Part shown: piece after piece, positions 1-11,647 of the stretch
Layout of the letters: every line of letters starts with the position of its first letter
How positions within the stretch are numbered: the stretch's first letter is position 1
Assembly (NCBI GenBank): GCA_010093485.1
Contig: MU001497.1
Span: forward strand, 1,613,031-1,677,030
DNA length: 64,000 nucleotides
Direction of reading: 5' to 3'
Source of the DNA: Karstenula rhodostoma CBS 690.94
Lineage: Eukaryota; Ascomycota; Dothideomycetes; Pleosporales; Didymosphaeriaceae
Program-made: the position numbers and the translations under genes
Notes under the pieces: generated by a model
What the model saw: the letters and a program-made list of their open reading frames with translations, nothing else
Told to the model about the DNA's origin: nothing
Database searches by the model: none

Positions 1-1
1 A

Positions 2-1781
2 ATGGACGCAGAGTCCGGTAGTACCTGCCTACAACTTGAGCATGCTGGACAGGGATATCACAACTACCAGCGCTATCTTTCCGCTTGGAAATCATGGAAC
101 CGATATGGGAATGGTTCTTCGGATCAGCACATTCGTCCACCGGGCTTCGGATTACTGCATGAGAATACTACAGTCACCGGACAGTGGATCGATATAGTTG
201 ACACCACAAACGAGTCCAAGAAATACGGACGAGCCGTTAACCGCGTTAGCCTGGCAATGCCCCACGCTGGCGTTTTTTCGGCAGCTCGTTACGGCGAGAA
301 CGACATCATGCAACCCGAAGAGTTGAACTCAGAAGGCACATACAGTCTTCGGGCCAGCGTTCCCAGCCTGGTAATGAATGTACTATGCGCCAACATGAAC
401 GAAACGGAATTGGCGCCCATCGTGTACGACATGTGGCCAAACAACGAGGCCGTCAATGTCACGAATTGGGTTAAAGATGGGGTTCAGGCCAATGCTACCA
501 CTAGCAATGCTACGGTTGTAGACAAACTGTTCGGCTGGACAAAAAAGGACAACAAGACGTTTGCGGACTACCCGCCCGTGTTTTCCAAGTTACCATTGCC
601 TTTCAACACCGTCATGAACCATAGCACCCCTGTCTGGGGCAGAGACTCAATCTACCTCCTCGGCGCCGGTGCCAACGCCTTGAACGGTACATACATGGTA
701 TGCAAAATACATGTATCGCTGACATCCAAATGTACCACGCAGTACAACGCCACGGGATCCGGAGGCAACATGGAAGCCCTGTGCGAAGACAAAGATCCAC
801 ACATGGCCTACAGGTACAGTAACTCGAGTGAGCCAGACAGTGTGAGCTTACCCGACTGGAGAGACATTGGCTTCGATTGGTCGAATTCGATGTCGCTCAA
901 CACGGGTCTCACGGATGGCCAGGCCGCAAATGCTCGGTTACTTACACAGTTGATGATCAAAGAAGGAGAGGACGGCAAGGTCGATCTGAATCCTTCATTG
1001 CCCAGTCCGGCAGAAGCACTCGCTGTGATGGCTGGCTGTAAGCACCTACCCACACACCCCATAGACCGTGCTAACGCTACCTCCAGGCACCCTCCTCATG
1101 AGCGCCATTGACGCTCCCTACGTCATGTTCTGGAACTACACCACCGAGGCGCCCCTCCTTGCAGACTACACCCGCCAATACTTCAACGGCTCCGTGAAAG
1201 CGCAGCAATACGCGTCGGGCGGCGTCGACAGCGCCTCCAAAGGCTGGTTGCTCATCCTCTTCCTCGTCTTCCTCATGAACATCCTCGTCCTCGCCTACTT
1301 CCTCTTCCACAAAGGCCTCGTCACCGACTTCTCGGAACCCCCAAATCTCTTCGCGCTCGCGGTCAACTCCCCGCCTTCCCAGCTCTTCGCAGGCTCCTGT
1401 GGCGGCGGCCCCGGCGGCAAACAGTACGTCGTAAACTGGTTCGTCAACTCCGAGGGCGACCACCTGTACATGGAGCCCGGGCAGAAAGCAGCCCACGAGC
1501 ACATCGAGCACGCGCACGCCCATCCGCACGTCCATGCGCCCCCGCCGCCTCCCCCCGTCAACATGAAACCTGCCTCCGAGGGCTTCTTCGCAGGGGCGGT
1601 GGCGGGCTTTCGCAAACTGCGCGAGCGCGGGGTCGGGTTCAGCAAGACGCAGCAGGCGCAGCATGAGCGGCTGCGCCCTGCGAATGTGGTGCAGGCGAAT
1701 CGCGGTGTCGAGCTTGAGGATGCGACGACGAGGACGCAGAGGGATTACCGTAGGCTGAGTAAGCGGACGAGTGTGCTGTAG
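2..1781 (+). CDS. Glycosylated membrane protein, 5'-truncated by window edge
   Basis: Two exons join across a 49-nt GT-AG intron at 1038-1086. The phase-1 junction restores a Cys codon and keeps the frame. The visible part starts inside the protein, so the true start is probably upstream of the window. The first ~400 residues are a luminal or extracellular domain with more than ten N-x-S/T sequons. A single clear hydrophobic segment follows (GWLLILFLVFLMNILVLAY). The C-terminal tail of about 150 residues looks cytosolic and carries a His-rich run followed by a proline run, then a basic end. I recognise no catalytic domain. It resembles the large multi-pass fungal plasma-membrane proteins of unknown function that end this way, but that is inference from general layout. 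Confidence 0.7.
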
Positions 1782-2940
1782 AGACGGACGTACGTGCTGG
1801 GCTGGAGGGGGCTTCCAAGGGCGGCGGCGAAGTGTTTAATGTGGTAATGGTAATTAATTACTTTGAGCTGCTTTCCCTCGTGCATTGTGGATTACGGTGG
1901 AAACATGCGGGGTCATTGATGCTGAGTGGAATATATAAGACGTGATGGGTGGCTCCAAGGAGAAGAGACTGCTGTGCTGCTGGAACGTTACCACCCATGA
2001 CCGGTACTCGGTTCCCCCATCCCACTCATCCAAACTGGAAAAACGTATACGTATGCAATCATCCCTTACACCACACTATCAGCCATCTGCACCCACCCCA
2101 AGGACTGGGACCCTACCCACCAGTATCCGCCGCCCACCTCACGTATCATGCGGATATATCGTATTCGGGCCCTGTCCCCGCTCCCTATTTCCCCCGTCTT
2201 TCGGCAGCGAGTCTCCTCCACGTTCTTGTGAGGCCGGCATCGTGCACGTTCCTACACCTATCAGCATTCGTTCTCGCTGTAGTTGGTTTGGGTTCCTCAC
2301 GTTATATTCCAACTGTGCAGGCACGGGTTCTGCGAGCGTCTGGGTGGTTGTAATAGGAAGATAGTAGATAGGTAGGTAGGTGGACACGTTGTGGTGGGCT
2401 TTATACGTGTTACGTAGATGGGGTGGTGTGCCAAGGAAGGAAGGGCCACACCTGACGGGACCGGGGAGTTGACCGGTTCTTACTCTCCACTGCACTGCAA
2501 TTCTTAGCCTGGACGAGGAGGCCGGGTGTGTACGAGGGTGGACGCTAAGAGGGGATGCGGTTGACCGGTTGCTGGGGTGGTGTTGGTGCCTAGAGGGGGT
2601 GCGATTGACGGGGCTCACTCACCGGTTTTTATGCGGGGAGGGGGGGACGGGTGGGACTAGCGAAATGTGCGGAACACCACGTGCATTGCTGGATCGTGGT
2701 TTTTTCTGCTGAGGGGTGGGGATGGTAGGGTGTTGGGAGTTTGCACTGTTGTGGTTTGATAGCCTTGGGATGAGATGGATTTGGAGATGGAATTGGATAC
2801 TATGTGGTTGTGCTAGATGTAAATCGACCGGAGAGAAACGATAGGGTATCTTGCGCGAACACCAAACTCCCTCCTGTAGACGGTACGAATGTCTTTTCTA
2901 ACATCATGGCTCGTGATAATATAGATTACTGGTTCCCTGA
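1782..2940. other. Intergenic region, no supported gene
   Basis: About 1.2 kb lies between the convergent membrane-protein and transporter genes. Overlapping ORFs of 60-160 codons occur on both strands around 1942-2618, but none has a recognisable domain or good splice continuation. G-rich tracts occur near 2636-2650. I see no RNA gene. Confidence 0.6.
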
Positions 2941-5050
2941 TCAAACGAGGTTTGTCTCGCCTAGGTTATGTGGAGTGGGCTCCTCGGTCTCATACAGCTG
3001 CTCGGGCTGGACGGACCGCCTGAATATGTACCTCTTGAAGAAGTACGGTATCTGTCGGAGGCCGTACGCCACATGTACGCTCGTCGGCACGCTGAAAACC
3101 TGATCCAGTTCTTCGAGTGTTTTGCCCTTTGTTTCCTGCGATACCATTAGCAACACCCTTTGACGCCATGCTGACCAGCGCACAACTCACAGGCATGAAC
3201 AGCAGCACCAGGACCCATCCGATGATATTCCAACCAGCGTACCAGCCAAACGCGCCCTGCGGCTTGAATGCCCGCTGCAAACTCGGCCACGTGATACTCA
3301 GCAGCGCATTGAAGAACCACGTGGTCGCGGTCGCGAGACTCATCCCGAGCGTCCGCATGTACAGCGGATACGCCTCAGCGGAGTACGTGAACGGCACGGG
3401 TCCTTCGCCAGGGCTGTAGACCACGCCGAACAGGTAGATGCCCAGCGCGATACAAGCTACCCGCGCATTTGCGGATGGCACCCAGAAAGAGAAGCCTGTG
3501 AAAAGAAGGAAGATAGCCATAAGTGGGAAGGTGCTAAGGAGTAGATTCCGCCGGCCAAACGTGTCGATGGTGTACATGGCTGGGATAGCGAAGAGGAAGT
3601 TGATGACGCCGAAGCCGAGGGACGCGGCGAGCGCGGATTGGTCTGAGAAGCCCGAGTCTGAGAAGATGCTGCTCGAGTAGTAGGCGATTACGTTCACTCC
3701 GCAGAACTAGCGTCACGTAAGACTGTGGCATCGTTGGAAGGGGGAGGACGCGTACCTGTTGCATGAACATTACGATCTCGCTAGCAAGCATCGCCCTTCT
3801 GTTCCTGGGCACAGTCCATAGCTCTTTGACCTTACTCTGACCGAGTTTCATGTTCTCCTCTGCTCGCAGGAGCTCAGCCATGTAAAAGATGTCTCTCGCG
3901 GCTTGGATCTTATTGAAGCGCAGCTTGCAGATGGCCTGATAAGCTTCGGCATGCCGGCCTTTTGACATGAACCAGCGAGGTGATTCAGGACAGAGGAAAA
4001 CGAAGCAGCAGACAACTATTGCCGGCAACATTGCGGATCCCATCATTAAACGCCAGTTGAGCCCGGTGATGTGCGGTTTGTCAGGCACTCCGTAGAACGC
4101 GAGGTCTGACGCGTATCCTAGCATGATCCCAAAAGCTGTCCACGTCTGCCACTGCATTACAAGAGCGCCACGAATAGCGGGTGGAGTGCATTCAGCTGCA
4201 TAGATAGGCACGGTTGCGGACTTGGGACCGATACCGAGACCGAGCATAAAGCGAGCGATGAACATGTGCCACCATGTCTGTTTTTGTTAGGACGATAAAG
4301 CGACACGGACATAAAAGACCTACATCAACAAATCCTTGCCAAAAGCATGTCACCGCACTGATCAAGCAGGTGATGAAGATGGTTCCTCTTCGACCGAACC
4401 AGTTGTTGAACGGTGTTGTCAGCCAGCAGCTAACCAACGCGCAACAAACGTAAGGCGCAGCGTTTACAAGGCCTACCAGCCAGGTCGATCTGTAGTCATC
4501 GCCTCCGATGCCAAATTGACTGGCGTAGAACAGTTGTGCTCCATTGACAACGGTTTCGTCTGTAGCTACGTAAGCATACTTCTGACGAGTGATGGTTCCA
4601 AAGCATACCCATCCCCTGCACCGCAGCACATGTTGAACACAGAGCAACAACGAGGTATAGAAGCCGAGGCTGTGCCCATCGATGCGACAACTCATGCTCG
4701 AGCACGGCGAGCTCCTCGGCCGTAACCCCAAGCCTTGTCGCGTGCTTCAGATATGTGGGTTCGCGCGCAAGACAAGCTCCTATCTCAAAGGCCCTCACAT
4801 CCTCTGATTCATTTAGCGCATTATCGTGCGCATATGCGCGCCCCATCTTTTGCAGCTCATTGTATGTATATCCTTGCAGAGGATTTGCAAGGCGCGCGTT
4901 GAGATGGCGACGTGCCCTTTCCGCGGCAGACACGGTGATCGAGGGGCGGTGGGACGGGGGGCTACCATTGCGCGATTCAGACGTGTCTTCAGTGTGCAAG
5001 TCTTGCGATGATTCTGGCTTCTCGCCGGGCACCTCTAGATGTATGCCCAT
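2941..5050 (-). CDS. Sugar-porter family MFS transporter
   Basis: Five exons: 5050-4609, 4559-4324, 4277-3756, 3706-3191 and 3135-2941. The introns are 46-55 nt and the spliced protein is 636 aa. Sugar-porter hallmarks are present: a GRRGT motif after an early membrane segment, PESPRWF in the central loop, and PETKGKTLEELDQVF at the C-terminus. The last motif is formed exactly by splicing 3191 to 3135. An acidic, Ser-rich cytosolic N-tail of roughly 150 residues precedes the first membrane helix (LLYLVVALCSTCAAVQG). By family it is an H+-coupled sugar or polyol symporter of the plasma membrane; the substrate cannot be read from sequence. The start at 5050 is the second possible one, because the frame stays open upstream to 5143 and a further 5' exon is possible. 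Confidence 0.88.
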
Positions 5051-5143
5051 AGTGACTACCAACACTTCGATCAGACCATGGCGAAGCCTTGTGAATTGTT
5101 GGGCGTACCTGTAGACCATGCTTCCGCTGCCGGATGCGAACAA

Positions 5144-6012
5144 CGGCCCTCAACATCAAAGTGTAGAGCTTGGGAAACAAGGAAACGCGGGGTGTGGGGG
5201 AATAAAGTATCGCGCGGCCGCTGACGGTGCTATCATCATCCTCCGCCATGCGACAAGGCTGGCCACTCGCTGTTGAGCGTACAATAAGAGGAGTTGCGCC
5301 TCCGGACTTAGGTGCCGGATGCGCGGAGCGATTCGATGCACTGCGCTGACATGCTGGCTGGGCGCCTTTTGTCTAAGCATTCCTCATGCAGTTTGTTGAC
5401 TTGTTACTTGCGCCGCTGTCGCATGCAGTGGTGCAGCCCCATCAGGACCCGATCCAATCATTAAAGGCGTTCGCCATCCAGCCACCTGCTCAGAAGGCAT
5501 TCGTGAAAGCTTTGAGGGGTGGTCCCGATCCTTCAAGATGGCTTGTAGACATCAACGGGCTAGGATGCCACCGGCCGATCGCATCCCTTGTTAACGCGAG
5601 ACATGCGGGCTGACAGCAGGGAAGCTGAGTGGAAAGCCATGGGTTACTCGAAATAAGGCTGGAAACCGCCTTGCTGTCAACTGACTTATACTCTACACAT
5701 TGCGGTGTAGCCTTGCCGCCGGGTCCAGCTGAAGGAAGCCGGTAGGACATCTAGCGGTCTGGTAGATCGTACGATCCAGCATGGCGTAACATTCGCACTT
5801 TGGTTTTTTCTCGTATCGTTGATATCAAAGTCGGCGGTGGGGGCGTCGGATTTGGTGACAACAAGCGTGATGATGCCAACGTCCGCGGGTAGCCAACTAC
5901 ACCCGGCGCTACGAGCCCACAGCCCAAATTCTCACCACCAGTCCGGTTAACTCGACATCCTAGCTGGGCGGGTATCCTCCCTGCCGTACTCATCTAGATA
6001 CCAATCCTCGTC
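5144..6012. other. Divergent intergenic region between transporter and PUS4
   Basis: About 870 bp separate the divergently transcribed transporter and PUS4 genes. Short ORFs occur on both strands, none recognisable. It presumably holds both promoters. I saw no clear TATA box or other defined element. Confidence 0.5.
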
Positions 6013-7218
6013 ATGGTGGCCGAAGTCAGCGGTGAGGTCGTGGAGGGTGTTTTCGGTAAGCCCACATTCGGATTCTTTCCGGCTCGAGATCACGTGCTCT
6101 ATCATCACTCTGGGAAACTACAACCCTCAGAACTAACAACAATACCAGCCATATCCAAACCCTCCGGCATCTCCTCCGGTCAAGCCCTCCTGCACCTCCA
6201 AGCCACCTTCTCAACATCCACCCTCTTCGCCCCTCTCCTCGCCTCAACGCGTCAGAAAAGAGCAGCCCAAGCCTCCCTCCTCCCTCCCGGCCAGAAGAAC
6301 AAAGCAGACGATGAAGAAGCCAATGGCCGCTTCTTCCGCATGGGCCACGGTGGCACACTCGACCCCCTCGCCTCCGGGATCCTGATCGTCGGCATCGGCC
6401 GCGGGACTAAGGCTCTGCAGAACTTCCTTGGCTGCACGAAGACGTACGAGACGGTTGTGTTGTTTGGGAAGAGCACGGATACGTACGATGTGGATGGCCA
6501 AGTTGTTGCAGAGCAAGACTGCTCGCACGTGCGCGAGGCGTTGGTGCAGGAGAAGTTGGCGGGGTTCAGGGGCACGTTTCGGCAGGTGCCGCCGGTGTAC
6601 TCGGCGCTCAAGATCGATGGGGTGAAAGCTTGCGAGTATGTGCGGGCGGGGAAAGAGTTGCCGAGGGAGTTGGAGGATAGGGAGGTCTGTGTGGACGAGT
6701 GCGAGGTGCTTGAGTGGTGGGACGAGGGAAAGCATGGGTTCAAGTGGCCCGGTGATGGCGTTGCGGCTACCGCACCTGCGGTTAGGATACGCCTTACTGT
6801 GAGCTCGGGGTTCTACGTCAGGAGCTTGGCGTACGATCTCGGGACTGCATGTGGGAGCCTGGCAACGATGGCGGAGCTGGTGAGGACGAGGCAGGCGGAT
6901 TTCACCATGGGAGATCGGGCGGGGGAGCAGACGTTGGAGGCTGTCACGTATGCGGATCTTGATGCCGGCGAAAGTGTTTGGGGGCCGAAGGTCGAACAAC
7001 AGCTCAGGACGTGGATGCAGCAGAATCCACCGCCGGCAGAGCAGACACATGTCAACGGCCGAGACCCGGACACCAAGAAACGCTTGGGTGAAGAAGAGAA
7101 AGCCCGGATACGGCAAAGGTTTCGGGGAGACTGGGCCGGCGTCTCTAGGAAAGAGCGCAGAAGACAGCAAAAAGCGGCAAAAGAGAGCACGAATGGGCAA
7201 AAGGATACTACCTCGTGA
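6013..7218 (+). CDS. PUS4: tRNA pseudouridine-55 synthase, TruB/Pus4 family
   Basis: Converts U55 to pseudouridine in the T-loop of cytosolic and mitochondrial tRNAs. There are two exons, 6013-6055 and 6149-7218. The 93-nt intron has donor GTAAGC, branch-like AACTAAC and acceptor CCAG. Splicing creates the family's N-terminal motif A-I-S-K-P-S-G-I-S-S and a 370-aa protein. The catalytic motif GHGGTLDPLASG is at about residues 80-91, with the nucleophile Asp near position 86. TruB-type motifs continue with RQVPPVYSALK and VSSGFYVRSLAYDLG. The C-terminus is a basic, low-complexity tail typical of fungal Pus4. The intron is a multiple of three and has no stop, so an unspliced message would still be readable with 31 extra residues. 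Confidence 0.93.
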   Translation: MVAEVSGEVVEGVFGKPTFGFFPARDHVLYHHSGKLQPSELTTIPAISKPSGISSGQALLHLQATFSTSTLFAPLLASTRQKRAAQASLLPPGQKNKADDEEANGRFFRMGHGGTLDPLASGILIVGIGRGTKALQNFLGCTKTYETVVLFGKSTDTYDVDGQVVAEQDCSHVREALVQEKLAGFRGTFRQVPPVYSALKIDGVKACEYVRAGKELPRELEDREVCVDECEVLEWWDEGKHGFKWPGDGVAATAPAVRIRLTVSSGFYVRSLAYDLGTACGSLATMAELVRTRQADFTMGDRAGEQTLEAVTYADLDAGESVWGPKVEQQLRTWMQQNPPPAEQTHVNGRDPDTKKRLGEEEKARIRQRFRGDWAGVSRKERRRQQKAAKESTNGQKDTTS

Positions 7219-7268
7219 CTACACATCATCCAATGCCCTCCACCAACCTCCATCTTCCCTGCTTACCT

Positions 7269-8621
7269 TCAGCTCATCATCGGATTACCAGGTAACTGCG
7301 TCAGCCCTACAATGCAGTCAGCACAGTCTCAAGATCAAGACAACAAGTCGGCAAAGTCACTTACAGCCATCGACATCCTCCCTCACAGTCTTGGGGATCT
7401 TGCACTGCTTCGCGACCGAGATGTCCTGGCTCACCTGCTTCCCGCAAGTCGCGCTGAAGCAGCCATTGTCATCCATAGCCCGCTGGAGCGCGTCGCCCTT
7501 CCAGCCGAAGACGTCTGTCATCTATAAGCACGAATTTACTGCAACAACGACAGGAAATCGAACGTACAATCACCGTGCTGCCCATACCCAGTGTTGTCAC
7601 CGGTGGAGAGGTAGAATGGCTGCGATCCATCGGCCGGCCAGTCAGCTTTATTATTGAAAGCCGTCGTATCCCAGACAATCTATCACACCCATCAGCACGC
7701 ACAACACCGGCAAACCCATCGACCTACCTCGAGCATGAGCTGCGGTATCTTAACCGGATGGCTCGCAGGGCAGTCACCCGTCGACAGAAAGTTAGCCGGG
7801 CCCTTTGTCGGATACGCAACGTGGTCCTGGTGGTTCGGACTGTCAAGGTCCTTCCCGTTCCAGCACGTCGGATACAGGATATTTGAGCGGATGCCGCCAG
7901 GGCAGGGCTGAGGCGGGAACCCCTCGAAGTCGAGCTTCGCGTCCGAGCACGGCGCGGCGTTGTCCCCGCCGAAATTGGCACCCGAGTAGCACCGGAAGCA
8001 CGACTGCATCTTGTACTTCTTCGTCCGGCGCATGGGGTCGCCTACCAGCACTGCGGACGCACGTCAGCATCGTGGTAGGAGGGCGGAGGAGTTCCGCATA
8101 TTGCCAGTCATACGTACTGCGAAAGCCCGGCTTGAACGCCGTCACGACCCCCTTCTTCGGCGCAATGTAATACACCGTGACGCCCCCGTCCGTCTGCGTT
8201 GTGAACTTGTCGTTGAACAAGAACCGATTCGGCACCTGGGGCACGCGCTTGAACGTCCCGTTCTTCGCTTTGAAATACACATTCGCAGTCCAGCTATTCT
8301 TACTGTCAGCTACTTCCCCCTCATAAACATTTACCAGAACAAACAAGCAAAACAAAACAAAACGTACTAATTACTCCTATCATCCGCCGGCCCGCACGTC
8401 GTACACGTCGCCAACCCACTCACATCCGCACTCGCAATCGTAGCGTTAAACGCATTCCCCCCGATGATCTGATGCGTGTGCGGGGTGCCAATCACGCCCG
8501 GGTTCACGAGCGGATCGAGGCGCTCGATGGTGAGTTGCGAGCAGCCGAAGCGGAGATGGTTCAGTCCCTGGCTGAACTGCGCATAGACGCCTCCCGCAAA
8601 CCAGAACACGCGCCACTGCAT
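7269..8621 (-). CDS. Secreted DUF1996 protein
   Basis: Six exons: 8621-8368, 8293-8118, 8050-7728, 7679-7568, 7514-7365 and 7306-7269, giving 350 aa. Splicing rebuilds DUF1996 landmarks in order: L-D-P-L-V-N-P-G near residue 35, H-T-H-Q-I-I-G-G-N, CTTCGPADDRSNYWTA, a Cys-rich CFRCYSG, KIPQLMLEIVWDT, FNNKADWPADGSQPFYLSTGD, QHGDYVFGWKGDALQ and a C-terminal VDGWLTQLPG. The N-terminus is hydrophobic and consistent with a signal peptide. DUF1996 proteins are secreted fungal proteins, some linked to stress or cell-wall fractions; no biochemical activity can be assigned. The gene converges on PUS4, and only 50 bp separate the two stop codons. The final exon is only 38 nt but is needed to complete the conserved end. 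Confidence 0.9.
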
Positions 8622-9242
8622 TTTGTTGGATGGAGTGTGGGAAAGGTCAAGGAGGGAAGGTCGGTGTGAGATTTCGTTCAGAAGCAGCATGCCATTATGA
8701 GGTCCGTTGTTGGTGTGGTGGGTGCGGTTTCGGTAGTGAGGTGTTCCCACTGCCGGGCACATGTGCGAGATCGCGTGTAATATAGATTGATTGGCCTGCA
8801 GCGCGTAACGGTCCACGCTCCATGGCTCCATGCGCAGCGGAGACTCGATCGCTGGGGTTTGCCTCGGTGCGATGGTGCCGCTGCTTTGCGCGAGTGGGAT
8901 GTTTGGGTCGGGACGGGGGAGTGTGCCTCGTGGCAAAGGCGTGGGTATATTGGAGGGCGCTCTGGAGTGCTTGGCGAATCTGTTGTGAGGGCGTCGGAAT
9001 TGGGGAAGAGGCTGGACTGCTTGGTGTGGGCAGGTATGAAGGAAAGGGAAGCCGTGATTGGGGGGGGGCTTTGGTAGGTGCTTGGCTTGGTTTGACGCAA
9101 TGACTTCGACTTGCAAGATATTCCCACAAACCACAAACATACACAGTCTGTTCTGTTCCTATCTACAGAAATCACGGTTCCCAAAGGCGATTCAGCCCCT
9201 TGGCTGCCATGTTCCCAACGCCCAACCAACCAGACCATCCAC
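8622..9242. other. Intergenic region upstream of DUF1996 gene
   Basis: About 620 bp between two minus-strand genes. ORFs on both strands here overlap in all frames and show no domain. It probably contains the DUF1996 promoter and the 3' UTR of the coiled-coil gene. Nothing else was seen. Confidence 0.5.
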
Positions 9243-10467
9243 CTACACACCCCTCTCCAGCCCCTCAATCTCCCCCTCCACCCTCCGAATCTCCCCCAAA
9301 AGCACTTCCTTCCTCCCCGCCAAATCCCTCATCCCTCTCTCCCCCGCCCTGCCATACAACTCCAACGTCCTCCTAGCCAAGCCCTCCCTATCCTTCAACC
9401 TCGCCTCACTGCTCCCCTGCTCAGTCCTAAAGTTTCTTAGCGCACGTACAAACTCCGCCGGCGGCGGGTGCGCATGCGTGTGGATTTTCGCCTGGAGGCT
9501 GAGGAGGGTAGCGCGCGCGGCGATGTGGTCTGCGTGTGTGGAGGTGGCGCGGGCGAGGGCGCCGTGCTGGGTGCGCTCGAGGATGAGGATGCTGGTTTGG
9601 AGGAGGGAGAGATGGAGGGTTAAGAGGGTGTGGGCGGAGTTTGCGAGGTGGACTTTTGAGGCGGCTAGTTCTTTGGGTAGGTCGAGGGTTGCGGCGGATC
9701 GGATTTCTTCGGCTTTCAAGCGCAGCTCGTCGATTGGGGTGGTGGCTTTTGAGTCGGCAATTTTGCAGAGGAGGGTGGCGGTGGTGGCGAGTTGGTCTGA
9801 GAGCGCGGAGGAGATGATGTCGATGTTGGAGAGGAAGAACTGCGTGTCGGCGGCTAGGATGTCGCGATCCGAGGGTGGAATTTGGCCAGTAAGCTGGGCT
9901 GTGACGAGGTCGATGGGTGAGTGTAGATCCTGTGGAAGGGTAGGCGATCGGGAGGGGAGAGTGGACAGTGTTCGAGTGAGGATTTGGGAGGTGTGGAGGT
10001 TTGTGCGGTATGTTGTTAGGCTCTGCGATCAAATCAGCATGTGTATATTTGCACCACCACTCCATCTGGCTGCTCATTGTACTGCAACTCCCAATGTTAA
10101 ATGTGATAGGAAAAGTGTTTCGGTTGTTCGGCGTGGTAAGAATTGAGATGAGATCATCCGAAATCCGCAGGGAGGACGAACAACGCGTATGTAGAGATTC
10201 TCATAAATGTCAAGTGCTCTAGCTCACCTGTCGTATCTCCCCATGCAACCTCTGCTTCTTCGTATCCCGCGTCGAGCCATCTGGGTTCAACTTCCTCGCA
10301 CACAAATCCTTGTACAGCACATCGAAGTTTGGATTCCGCTCTAGAGTACTGTTGTCGACTGGTGGTAGCATTTCAATCAGCCACACTTCCTGGTTGACTC
10401 CAGTGTGTTTGTTTGCGATGTACAACAACGGTGAACGTTTGTTGTGTTTGACCTGACTATTCTCCAT
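9243..10467 (-). CDS. Helical coiled-coil protein of unknown function
   Basis: Two exons, 10467-10228 and 10022-9243, joined in phase 0 across a 205-nt intron (donor GTGAGC, acceptor CGCAG), give 339 aa. The N-terminal ~80 residues form a compact segment (LLYIANKHTGVNQEVWLIEMLPP). The remainder is almost entirely predicted helix, with heptad-like Leu/Ile/Ala spacing and a charged C-terminus (GEIRRVEGEIEGLERGV). The layout suggests a structural or complex subunit, for example of the cytoskeleton or kinetochore, but I do not recognise the family. The intron is long for this window. An extra 5' exon is possible because only five codons precede a GT at the start of the ORF. Confidence 0.6.
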
Positions 10468-10882
10468 TCAGCGACACTAGTGTAGCGGCTTGGCACCCTC
10501 GACTTCGGCGTTTGGCAGTTCGTCGGAGCCGTTCTGTCTTCAAGCTTCTTTGCACTGCATGGTGGGAATGATGCGACCATGTCAGAGCTGTTGAATTTCT
10601 TTTTGGCACGCGAACGACAGGGCCATGGTGGATACCACTTCGTATAACATGAAAACTCATGTCTGAAAATGCTCTACCTTGTGAGTCGTGACCATACGCC
10701 TGATTGGTTGCTGTTTTCAAAGACGATGCATTGAAAATTCTACGAGTACTATTTCTCCGCAACGATAGGGAATGTGATGTTTATATAACACGTAAGTTGA
10801 GCGCGAAACGATATTCTGGAGACCTCCCCACTCCTTCCACTCCAGCACCAGAACCATCCTACATTTCTGCCTGTCTGTCCGT
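10468..10882. other. Intergenic region
   Basis: About 415 bp between two minus-strand genes. No supported gene, RNA or repeat was seen. Confidence 0.5.
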
Positions 10883-11515
10883 CTATGCCTTAACGCAAGA
10901 AAAGTACTGCGCCCAAACGGCCCAGTCCTGTTCGGGATCCTGCGTCGGGAAATTCCAGCTGTTCCACTGCTGCTTCGAGATCTTGTTGTCGGACAGGATG
11001 TTCGCAAGAGTAGGCACGCCCGTCGCATCCGTGTACTCAAACTGCGAGCAGTTGGACACGATACCCGGCATCACGGGCACAGGGATCTCCTCAGGCGTCC
11101 AGATGTCGCCGCCCTTGACGGGGCCAGGGTACGTGTATCCGGGGACGCCGATGCACACGGGGACGTAGGCTTGCAGGCCGAAGCACTCTTTTCCGATCTC
11201 GGGGTTCCACGCAAGCAGATCGTGCGCGGTGAAGTTGTTGTATTGGGATACGATGGTGCCGCAGTTGTCGCCGGACTGGACGAGGTAGGTCGCGACGCCT
11301 GGAGAGGTTGTTAATGATTCATCTTGTGAGCTTGGGAGAAGGGGGAGCATACAGTTGGTAGGACGGCGGATGCAAGTGCAGCCTGCAGAGACGCTGCAGT
11401 AGTTTGAGCACTCTCCGGGTAGAGTAGCCTGTCTTGCGACCAGGCTCTGGGTAGGGACAGCGGTGACGGCAGAGACGAGCAGGGCGATACCCGCAGTAAG
11501 AGTGAAAGAGACCAT
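10883..11515 (-). CDS. Secreted LysM-domain protein
   Basis: Two exons, 11515-11353 and 11298-10883, encode 192 aa. The ATG at 11515 begins a clear signal peptide (MVSFTLTAGIALLVSAVTAV). A small Cys-rich segment at residues 36-55 precedes one LysM domain at about 58-104. Its signatures are TYLVQSGDNCGTI, LLAWNPEIG and LQAYVPVC. LysM domains bind chitin or related GlcNAc polymers. Fungal secreted LysM proteins shield hyphae or sequester chitin fragments from hosts; that role is inferred here. The 54-nt intron (GTATGC to CCAG) is in frame without a stop, so retention would insert 18 residues just before the LysM fold. A TATA-like element lies about 125 bp upstream. The C-terminal ~85 residues resemble a second degenerate LysM-like repeat (VSNCSQFEYTD, LANILSDNKIS). 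Confidence 0.85.
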   Translation of the reverse strand: MVSFTLTAGIALLVSAVTAVPTQSLVARQATLPGECSNYCSVSAGCTCIRRPTNCMLPLLPSSQDESLTTSPGVATYLVQSGDNCGTIVSQYNNFTAHDLLAWNPEIGKECFGLQAYVPVCIGVPGYTYPGPVKGGDIWTPEEIPVPVMPGIVSNCSQFEYTDATGVPTLANILSDNKISKQQWNSWNFPTQDPEQDWAVWAQYFSCVKA

Positions 11516-11638
11516 GATTAGAGAATTAGATTTAGAGGTGGACTTGGTGTTCAAACGACTGAATGATCGACTGGATGTGTGATGACTGGAACGAGCGATG
11601 GTCGATACTTCATGGAAATCGCGCCATTGGAGCTCACC

Positions 11639-11647
11639 TATATACTA
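11639..11647 (-). promoter_or_regulatory. TATA-like box upstream of LysM gene
   Basis: The minus strand reads TAGTATATA about 125 bp upstream of the LysM start codon. The position suits a core promoter with a roughly 90-nt leader. This rests on sequence only. Confidence 0.35.

Noticed and set aside
6244..7200. 318-codon minus-strand ORF antisense to PUS4
   Set aside because: Fully overlaps the PUS4 catalytic exon and shows Arg/Pro/His-rich composition without domain signatures.
9058..10146. 362-codon plus-strand ORF antisense to the coiled-coil gene
   Set aside because: Arg/Trp/Val-rich shadow of the helical minus-strand protein, with no motif.
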